8,298 bases of DNA from contig JAFPAS010000318.1 in assembly GCA_017424205.1 (NCBI GenBank), forward strand, positions 1-8,298, in the 5' to 3' direction. The translations under genes were made by a program, and so were the position numbers. Below are positions 1 to 4,685 of this stretch, one piece after another (position 1 is the first letter of the stretch; every line of letters begins with the position of its first letter). The DNA is from Prevotella sp. GTDB lineage: Bacteria > Bacteroidota > Bacteroidia > Bacteroidales > Bacteroidaceae. Below the pieces are notes generated by a model. It was not told where the DNA came from and did no database searches. It was given only the letters and a program-made list of their open reading frames with translations.

Positions 1-8
1 ACAATCGT

Positions 9-21
9 GGGAGCTTTTTTT
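9..21 (+). terminator. Possible 3' half of an intrinsic terminator cut by the window edge
   Basis: The plus strand reads GGGAGC followed by seven T residues. This has the shape of the downstream arm and U-tract of an intrinsic terminator for a plus-strand gene ending left of the window. The matching GCTCCC arm would lie outside the window, so this is only suggestive. Confidence 0.25.
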
Positions 22-40
22 GTTTATGACTAATTCATTT

Positions 41-101
41 CCCAGGGTGCCGCTTCGCTTGCCCTGGGCTATTGACAACTATTGGGCCTTCAGCCCGCTA
101 T
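41..101. repeat. REP-like pair of GC-rich hairpins
   Basis: Two short hairpins stand out in AT-rich surroundings. The first pairs CCCAGGG (41-47) with CCCTGGG (62-68) around a 14-nt loop. The second pairs GGGC (84-87) with GCCC (93-96) around CTTCA. GGGCT (66-70) can pair instead with AGCCC (92-96), so the two folds compete. The arrangement resembles dispersed palindromic intergenic repeats, but this window holds only one copy. No coding sequence is evident here. A structured RNA or part of a terminator is also possible. Confidence 0.5.
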
Positions 102-127
102 AATTACAACAATGGACAATTTATGCT

Positions 128-150
128 GAGGAAAAGTTGTCTGATATTGT
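128..150 (+). repeat. Left copy of an imperfect direct repeat flanking the LRR gene
   Basis: The sequence TTGTCTGATATTGT (137-150) matches TTGTCTGATACTGT at 2096-2109 in the same orientation, 13 of 14 positions. Both are preceded by AGGAA (AGGAAAAG here, AGGAA there). The two copies lie outside the promoter and terminator of the BspA-like gene. Whether this is a duplication from an insertion or two copies of a dispersed repeat cannot be told. Confidence 0.35.
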
Positions 151-360
151 TTGTATTGTTTCTTTTTATATTAAATGCCAACCAACTGTTTTTATTGTTT
201 TTTCTTATAGGCGGTTGTCAGACGTGATGTGTGCGGATAGACATTGGAAACTTGTTTACAGATGGATATCTGCGCATATCACATTGCTCGCAGAGCATAC
301 GCCTATAAGTGGTTCTTTTATGTTTTTGTTATGTAATCAATCATCTGTTTCATCCGCATT

Positions 361-408
361 ATCCGTGTTCAGTAAAAAGAAAATCCGTGGTTATCCGTGT
401 CATCCGTG
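361..408 (+). repeat. Cluster of ATCCGTG direct repeats
   Basis: The heptamer ATCCGTG occurs at 361, 383, 393 and 402. The last three copies are spaced 9 to 10 bp apart. Short ATCCGTGG-type iterations of this kind are common between genes in Bacteroidetes as I recall them. The cluster lies just downstream of the LRR gene's terminator and has no coding interpretation. Confidence 0.5.
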
Positions 409-410
409 GG

Positions 411-450
411 AAAAGAAAAAACCGCCCCGTGCATTACACACGAAGCGGTT
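411..450 (-). terminator. Intrinsic terminator of the BspA-like gene
   Basis: On the minus strand a hairpin forms between AACCGC (450-445) and GCGGTT (425-420), with an inner CGTG/CACG stem (442-439 with 431-428), a 2x2 internal loop and a 7-nt apical loop. It is followed at once by a T-rich run ending in TTTTTCTTTT (420-411). It lies about 90 nt beyond the stop codon at 539, in the correct orientation for that gene. The rightward A-tract is interrupted by G and C, so leftward termination is the better reading. Confidence 0.8.
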
Positions 451-458
451 ATTTAATG

Positions 459-476
459 GTTATCGTTATCGTTATC
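459..476 (+). repeat. GTTATC x3 hexanucleotide microsatellite
   Basis: Three perfect tandem copies of GTTATC lie between the terminator hairpin and the CTTGTCTA-type repeats. They fall in the 3' untranslated region of the BspA-like transcript. No function is evident. Confidence 0.7.
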
Positions 477-481
477 AAGCA

Positions 482-550
482 ACTTGTCTACTTGTCTACT
501 CGTTTACCTGTCAACTAAACAATCTACTCGTTTACCTGTCAACTAACAAC
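482..550 (+). repeat. Tandem repeat overlapping the 3' end of the BspA-like gene
   Basis: Two copies of ACTTGTCT-type words are followed by a 28-bp period repeated twice (495-522 and 523-550). The two units share their first 24 bp, which begin TCTACTCGTTTAC and include CTGTCAACTAA. The second unit contains the stop codon (539-541) and the last codons of the LRR protein, so the repeat has become part of the coding end. A related sequence occurs in opposite orientation upstream of the same gene at 2038-2084. Confidence 0.8.
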
Positions 551-1924
551 TTTTATACTTGTTGTTCCTATCTTCACGATTATCACGCCAGATGCTGACG
601 GAGCGTAAGAGATTGTGCCATTCTGGGCAGTGCCAGTATATAGCAGAGCGCCGTTAGCATCGTAGAACATCACCGTCTCACCTTCACTCAAGCCTGACAC
701 GGTGATGATGCCGCCAGAGCATGTTGCCATTACGCCGCGCATCTCCATCTGGTTGATGTTCGTCGATACGTCACTGCCGTTAATCCAGTAAAGCGTAGCA
801 GTCACCTGTTCAGAATTTGTGTATCCTACAGCGTATGCATACGCCTTGATAGTGTAGCAAGCAGAAAGGTTTACGCTGCCATTATTCATATCAGTATATT
901 CAGTCTTGATATCAGTGTCTGTCAACGTGTATTTGAATTTCGCCCCTTCTGTCTCACATGTACACTGCAGTTTGCCGTCAGCGTATGTGATTACCGGTGT
1001 TGCGCACTGCTCTTGGTTGCCGGCAGTTATCTTTATAAATTCTTTCCAATAGTCCGCCTTCTGATATGCCTCCGCACATCCTTCTGGCACATTCAGCGTC
1101 GCTTTGGTGTAGATTTCGCTTGAGAAAGTCTTGTTGTAAACTAATGGTGGAGTTGCAGCCATACAGTCTATACGTGTTATGCGACTGCAACCATAGAATG
1201 CCTCCAGGCTTATTCTTGTCACTGATTCTGGTATATATATGCTCGTCAGCGCCGAGCAACCATAGAATGCATGCTCTCCTATGCTTTTTACGGAGTTCGG
1301 GATGGTCACGCTCGTCAGGCCAGAGCAACCAGAGAATGCACTACTTCCTATGCTGGTCACGGAGTTTGGGATGGTCACGCTCGTCAGGCCAGAGCAACCA
1401 GAGAATGCAACACTTCCTATGCTTGTTACGGAGTTCGGGATGGTCACACTCGTCAGGCCTGAGCAACCCTCGAATGCAGAACTTCCTATGCTGGTGACTG
1501 AGTTCGGTATGGTCACACTCGTCAGGCCAGAGCAATCATAGAATGCCTGAATTCCTATGCTTGTCACGGAGTTACCGATGGTCACGCTCATCAGACCAGA
1601 ACAATACATGAATGCCCAAGTTTCTATGCTGGTGACGGAGTTCGGGATGGTCACGCTCGTCAGGCTAGAGCATTCATAGAATGCACCATCTACTATGCTG
1701 GTGACGGAGTATTCCTTGCTGTTGTATGTCACTTTTTCAGGGATGACTACAGAGCCGGAGTATTCGTTAGAATACGAATCAAAGTAGCTGCCTCGATAAG
1801 TTACACCGACAGTAAAATCACTGCTTGATGTGATGTAGTAATAAATGCCGTCGACCTCAAAAGAGTGGGCGGAGACCGCAGTGCAAAGCAGGGCGGAGAA
1901 GAAAAGGAGGAATAATCTTTTCAT
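539..1924 (-). CDS. BspA-like secreted leucine-rich-repeat (LRR_5) protein
   Basis: This 461-residue protein begins with a signal peptide (residues 1-19, cleavage probably after AVSA). A short N-terminal beta region has the FEVDGIYYYI motif. Eight 23-residue LRR_5 units follow (74-257), with consensus VTSIGSSAFSGCSGLTSVTIPNS and a cysteine ladder. A capping segment with VPEGC and YWKEF comes next, then a beta domain from about residue 307 (CATPVITYADGKL). The last 60 residues form a tail with YDANG and GVIIVKIG motifs, resembling Bacteroidetes C-terminal sorting domains. BspA-family proteins are typically surface proteins that bind host matrix or other bacteria; that role is inferred here. 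I chose the ATG at 1924 because a signal peptide starts there and the promoter lies 56 bp upstream; the longer frame from 2053 would cross that promoter. The gene is its own transcription unit. Confidence 0.9.
   Translation of the reverse strand: MKRLFLLFFSALLCTAVSAHSFEVDGIYYYITSSSDFTVGVTYRGSYFDSYSNEYSGSVVIPEKVTYNSKEYSVTSIVDGAFYECSSLTSVTIPNSVTSIETWAFMYCSGLMSVTIGNSVTSIGIQAFYDCSGLTSVTIPNSVTSIGSSAFEGCSGLTSVTIPNSVTSIGSVAFSGCSGLTSVTIPNSVTSIGSSAFSGCSGLTSVTIPNSVKSIGEHAFYGCSALTSIYIPESVTRISLEAFYGCSRITRIDCMAATPPLVYNKTFSSEIYTKATLNVPEGCAEAYQKADYWKEFIKITAGNQEQCATPVITYADGKLQCTCETEGAKFKYTLTDTDIKTEYTDMNNGSVNLSACYTIKAYAYAVGYTNSEQVTATLYWINGSDVSTNINQMEMRGVMATCSGGIITVSGLSEGETVMFYDANGALLYTGTAQNGTISYAPSASGVIIVKIGTTSIKVVS
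1154..1705 (-). repeat. Eight tandem 69-bp LRR-coding repeats
   Basis: The units are exactly 69 bp: 1705-1637, 1636-1568, 1567-1499, 1498-1430, 1429-1361, 1360-1292, 1291-1223 and 1222-1154. The fifth and sixth (1429-1361 and 1360-1292) differ at only 5 of 69 positions by my count, while the first, second and last are more diverged. This gradient suggests recent duplication or gene conversion in the middle of the array. Since 69 is a multiple of three, unit gain or loss would keep the frame. Confidence 0.9.
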
Positions 1925-1979
1925 AACGTTATGTGTTTTGTTGTTAGTTGCAGAAAACAGTAATTGTCTTACTTCTTCG

Positions 1980-2010
1980 CAAAGGTAGTCTTTTTTCTTA
2001 AAACAACAAA
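1980..2010 (-). promoter_or_regulatory. Bacteroidetes primary-sigma promoter of the BspA-like gene
   Basis: On the minus strand TTTG (2010-2007), a 19-bp spacer and TACCTTTG (1987-1980) match the Bacteroidetes consensus TTTG-N19-21-TAnnTTTG exactly. Transcription should begin a few bases further on, near 1973, giving an untranslated leader of roughly 50 nt before the ATG at 1924. No Shine-Dalgarno sequence is visible, which is usual for the phylum. The promoter suggests housekeeping-sigma expression. No operator was recognised. Confidence 0.85.
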
Positions 2011-2037
2011 GTAATCGGCAAGGAAATTTATGTAAAA

Positions 2038-2084
2038 GTTGACGATTAGACAAGTAAAGAAGTGTTTTTAGTAAACAAGTAGAC
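2038..2084 (-). repeat. Inverted partner of the CTTGTCTA/GTCAAC repeat
   Basis: Read on the minus strand this stretch contains TCTACTTGT, TTTAC, ACTTGTCTA and GTCAAC in the same order as the repeat at 482-550 on the plus strand. It lies just upstream of the BspA-like promoter. The two copies therefore face inward and enclose promoter plus coding sequence. The spacing between words differs, so this is a related low-complexity sequence and not an exact inverted repeat. Confidence 0.5.
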
Positions 2085-2090
2085 CTCAGC

Positions 2091-2109
2091 AGGAATTGTC
2101 TGATACTGT
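2091..2109 (+). repeat. Right copy of the imperfect direct repeat flanking the LRR gene
   Basis: AGGAA followed by TTGTCTGATACTGT repeats the sequence at 128-150 with one mismatch in the 14-bp core. It is also the left arm of the hairpin cluster that starts at 2096, so it may be the end of a repeat element and not a simple target duplication. Confidence 0.35.
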
Positions 2110-2235
2110 CCGCTCGACATGCTTTTGTGTCGAATTATACAGGTTTGGACAACAGACAAGCCCCCTCTTAAGAGGTGATATCGGCTGTCCGAGAAAATAG
2201 AAGTTCCTGAAATCGCCAAAGATTTTTAGCGGACA
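2096..2235. repeat. Cluster of nested inverted repeats, possible mobile-element remnant
   Basis: A compound hairpin spans 2096-2159: TTGTCTG (2096-2102) pairs with CAGACAA (2153-2159), TGTCC (2107-2111) with GGACA (2147-2151), and CGACA (2115-2119) with TGTCG (2128-2132). A perfect 12-bp palindrome, CCTCTTAAGAGG, follows at 2164-2175. TGTCCG (2186-2191) then faces CGGACA (2230-2235), and TGTCCGCT (2107-2114) is an exact inverted match of AGCGGACA (2228-2235). There is no coding sequence. The repeated TGTCC/GGACA ends resemble insertion-sequence or MITE termini, but I cannot assign a family. The cluster separates the susCD-type operon terminator from the BspA-like promoter. Confidence 0.5.
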
Positions 2236-2240
2236 CCAAT

Positions 2241-2292
2241 AAAAAAAATCAGGAAGGACATTCCCGTATGGAAAAATCCTTCCTGTTTTTTT
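2241..2292 (-). terminator. Strong intrinsic terminator of the susC-susD-lipoprotein operon, bidirectional in form
   Basis: A 9-bp perfect stem pairs CAGGAAGGA (2250-2258) with TCCTTCCTG (2277-2285), with a possible inner TTCC/GGAA pairing. It is flanked by a run of eight A residues (2241-2248) on the left and seven T residues (2286-2292) on the right, so either strand yields a stem followed by a U-tract. On the minus strand the stem starts about 37 nt after the lipoprotein stop codon. No plus-strand gene is seen that would need it. Confidence 0.9.
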
Positions 2293-2321
2293 ATTGTGCG
2301 TTATATGTTACGCTGTCAGCT

Positions 2322-2804
2322 TTACTCTGTCGCCTTTCCGGTCATTGTGCCCTCGAAGGTGTATCTGTATGGCTTTGTGCTTCTGCCGCTGCGCAGTGAT
2401 ATTTCGAAGGTGATTGTAATGTTGCCATGGCTGTCTGTTTCGCCTGTGACATACTTCATCTTGTTTGTCGAACTCTGATTGAAGAACAAGATGTCGTTCT
2501 TGCTGTATGTGACATTCACCGGCACGCTCTCGTTGAGGTTCTGCGTCTCGCAAAGCACCTTTATCAGCGCTACGTTAGATGTTGTGTCGCTTGGTATGAA
2601 TATCATTGTGCCTGCTGCGCTCTCCGGTGCTGCTGTAGCAGAGTTGGTCTGTATTCGTGTGAATGTTCCCTCGTATGTTCCTTCTGCCACCTTTTCCGGT
2701 GATATGATAACGTTTGAATTCATATCGTCGTCATCGCTGCTGCATGCAGTGAAGCCAAGTGACAGTGAGAGCATGGCAATCATTGAATATATTATTTTCT
2801 TCAT
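2322..2804 (-). CDS. Small surface lipoprotein, third gene of a SusCD operon
   Basis: This 160-residue protein has a lipoprotein signal peptide with lipobox ending GFTAC, anchor Cys21. Cys21 is followed directly by SSDDDD, an acidic stretch of the kind that directs Bacteroidetes lipoproteins to the cell surface. The mature part is rich in Thr, Ser and alternating hydrophobic residues and contains motifs such as EGTYEGTFTRI near the start and YRYTFEGTMTGKA at the end. Both suggest an all-beta fold, perhaps a calycin-like barrel, but I do not firmly recognise the family. The gene starts 33 bp after the SusD stop and is followed by the operon terminator. Its position is where SusE/SusF-like surface ligand-binding proteins often sit, but it is much shorter than those. 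A ligand-binding accessory role is inferred. Confidence 0.85.
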   Translation of the reverse strand: MKKIIYSMIAMLSLSLGFTACSSDDDDMNSNVIISPEKVAEGTYEGTFTRIQTNSATAAPESAAGTMIFIPSDTTSNVALIKVLCETQNLNESVPVNVTYSKNDILFFNQSSTNKMKYVTGETDSHGNITITFEISLRSGRSTKPYRYTFEGTMTGKATE

Positions 2805-2837
2805 ATTGCTGTCAGTTTGTTATTATTTGCATGATTT

Positions 2838-4649
2838 TTAGTATCCAGGGTTCTGGTCGTCGACAGTCAGTGCAGAGTTAGTCTCTATCTCGGCAGCTGG
2901 AATCGGACGGTACCATTTAATCTGTCCGTAACTGTTCGCCATGTCGCTTGCTGCGTTTATGTATGAATTAAACTCCTTGTTGTATCTTACGAGTTGTCGT
3001 GTACGTCTGAGGTCCATCCATCTTGTCTGTTCGGCGTATGTCTCTCTTGCCCTTTCGTCGAGCAGCACGTCGAGCGGTTTCACCTGGAAGTTGTCGCTGA
3101 CGGTGTATTCAGGCTTATAATCGGCAAATGACGCCAGTGCAGCCGTCTTCGCTCTGTTTCTCACGCTGTTGACGTATTGCAGTGCTTTCTGCTCGTCGCC
3201 AGCCATGAGATATGCTTCGGCAGCTGTGAGATACATGTCGCTGAGGTGCAGCATGACGATGTCGCGGTAGCCCGATGCGCTGTTAGCCTGCGGAGTCTGC
3301 GGGTCGTCAAATTTCTTCACGCAGTGCGTTACCGATGTCATGCCTTCTCCCTTCAGAAATTCGTTGTATTCCTTGTTGATAGTCTTAGCAATTTTGCCTG
3401 TGGTCTTGTTGAATGTGTAAGCCACAGCCGGGTTAGACATTATTACGACGTAGCATGCTGCCGGACAAGAGCCCTGTGTGAAGAGTTTAGGGTTGTCGTT
3501 GACATATTTTTTCACATCGTTGACATTCGCCCACCATGGGAAGTATCGTCCCATTATCGGCATAGTTTTCTTTGCAGCCTCCGATGCGTTGTAGTAAGCA
3601 TAGTAGCCTGTTGTTCCCCATGTTCCGGTGTAGTTATAGATTGTAGTCATGAATGTCCCCTCGTATCGTTCGTCGTCCTTGTCCCAGAGGTATATGGCCT
3701 TTTCAGAAGGCACGAGTCCGCCGCTGCATGATTTCATGCCGTTCTCTACCGGATTGCCGTATCCGCTGCCGTAATTGTTCTGCAGCGAGTGTCCGCCAGT
3801 GAGAATATCGCCTGGGAATCCGGCACGCTCATACTGTATAGAGAATATCTCCTCTTCGTTGCCTTCGTTCTGCGGTGCCCATTTGTCATCGAACGTCATG
3901 CTCAGCTGTTGTCCTCCTATGGTCTCAGTGGCGTATGCTGCAGCCTTAGAGAAATAGTTTGTAGCAGTCACGCTGTATGTTCCGAGGCTGTCGTTTGTCA
4001 GCGTAGTCTCAAGGTCCCATCCTGCTGCGAGGCATACCTTTGCGAGCAGTGCTGTTACGGCTTTTCTGCTTACGCATCCGTTATGGTCTTCCTCTGGCAG
4101 TGCGCTGTCGTTTTTGATGCTTTCGAGTTCGGCTATCATTGCGCTGTATATTTCAGCGAGCGGTGTTCGCGGATAGTTTCTCTCGGCAGTTTCGATGTAT
4201 TGTGTGACGTAAGGCACTGCACCGAAATGCTGTGTCAGATAGTAGTATCCCATGCATTGTATGAATTTAGCCTCGGCAGCATACTGCGGGTTGTCGCCAG
4301 CATACTGTATGAGGCAGTTTGCTCTCTGAATCATGGCGTAAGCGTTCTGGTAGAAGTTCTTCACTTCTCCGTCGTCGGTCGATGTGAGGTATGTATGGAA
4401 GTTAGACGGTGCCGACGAGCGTGTGATGGCATACAGGTCAGTACCCCATTCGTTTATTGCGATGCTTGTGCCCATCCATCGTATGCTGTTGTATAGTGTG
4501 GTGCGCAGTTCGCTTTTTCCTGTTTCGGTTTCGAAATATTCGTCAGCCTCTACGCTTGCCTTGTTTTCTGCATCGAGGAAGTCGCTGCAGCTTGTCATTG
4601 CTGTCATGGCTACTGCGGCGCAGATGACGTATTTATATATATTGTTCAT
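2838..4649 (-). CDS. SusD/RagB-family surface nutrient-binding lipoprotein
   Basis: This 603-residue protein begins with a lipoprotein signal peptide ending MTSC (anchor Cys21) followed by SDFLD, typical of SusD proteins. The body has the helical TPR-like scaffold of the family. A segment rich in YLTAAEAYLMAG precedes the conserved C-terminal block DERARETYAEQTRWMDLRRT (from residue 531). The protein ends in NPGY, as many SusD homologues do. SusD proteins form a lid over their SusC partner and bind a glycan or other nutrient at the cell surface. The gene begins 36 bp after the SusC stop, with an A-rich leader (AAGAAAAAAGAT), so the two are surely co-transcribed. Nothing in the sequence identifies the ligand. 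The length is within or slightly above the usual family range, with no sign of disruption. Confidence 0.95.
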   Translation of the reverse strand: MNNIYKYVICAAVAMTAMTSCSDFLDAENKASVEADEYFETETGKSELRTTLYNSIRWMGTSIAINEWGTDLYAITRSSAPSNFHTYLTSTDDGEVKNFYQNAYAMIQRANCLIQYAGDNPQYAAEAKFIQCMGYYYLTQHFGAVPYVTQYIETAERNYPRTPLAEIYSAMIAELESIKNDSALPEEDHNGCVSRKAVTALLAKVCLAAGWDLETTLTNDSLGTYSVTATNYFSKAAAYATETIGGQQLSMTFDDKWAPQNEGNEEEIFSIQYERAGFPGDILTGGHSLQNNYGSGYGNPVENGMKSCSGGLVPSEKAIYLWDKDDERYEGTFMTTIYNYTGTWGTTGYYAYYNASEAAKKTMPIMGRYFPWWANVNDVKKYVNDNPKLFTQGSCPAACYVVIMSNPAVAYTFNKTTGKIAKTINKEYNEFLKGEGMTSVTHCVKKFDDPQTPQANSASGYRDIVMLHLSDMYLTAAEAYLMAGDEQKALQYVNSVRNRAKTAALASFADYKPEYTVSDNFQVKPLDVLLDERARETYAEQTRWMDLRRTRQLVRYNKEFNSYINAASDMANSYGQIKWYRPIPAAEIETNSALTVDDQNPGY

Positions 4650-4685
4650 AATAATATCTTTTTTCTTGTATGATATAGTGAGGAG

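Larger units (their letters stand above)
102..410. other. Intergenic stretch with no convincing gene
   Basis: The longest open frame (137-598, plus) encodes a composition-biased, Cys/Tyr/Ser-rich peptide with no recognisable domain. It runs through hairpins, tandem repeats and the terminator and 3' end of the opposing gene, so I do not call it. The stretch contains a 10-bp inverted repeat, CTTATAGGCG (204-213) against CGCCTATAAG (300-309), and the ATCCGTG repeats listed separately. I see no tRNA or rRNA sequence. Confidence 0.6.

Noticed and set aside
137..598. 153-residue plus-strand open frame
   Set aside because: It runs through repeats, a terminator and the 3' end of the opposing gene. 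Its composition is biased and it shows no domain.
1066..1541. Plus-strand and other-frame open frames across the LRR repeats with regular VTEFGMVTLVRPEQ-type repeats
   Set aside because: They are shadows. A 69-bp repeat keeps any frame open once a single unit has no stop codon.
1154..1705. CRISPR-like periodicity
   Set aside because: The 69-bp units are contiguous, in frame and encode LRR_5 repeats. There are no unique spacers.
1868..1924. BspA-like protein as a lipoprotein because of Cys14 in its signal peptide
   Set aside because: The residues before Cys14 do not form a proper lipobox, and AVSA at 16-19 is a good signal peptidase I site.
1925..2053. N-terminal extension of the BspA-like frame to a start at 2053
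   Set aside because: The extension lacks a signal peptide and crosses a consensus promoter (1980-2010). The methionine at 1924 begins a typical signal peptide.
3177..4496. Plus-strand open frames of 184 and 235 residues
   Set aside because: They lie antisense to the intact SusD gene, are rich in Cys, Val and Ser, and have no recognisable domain or promoter.
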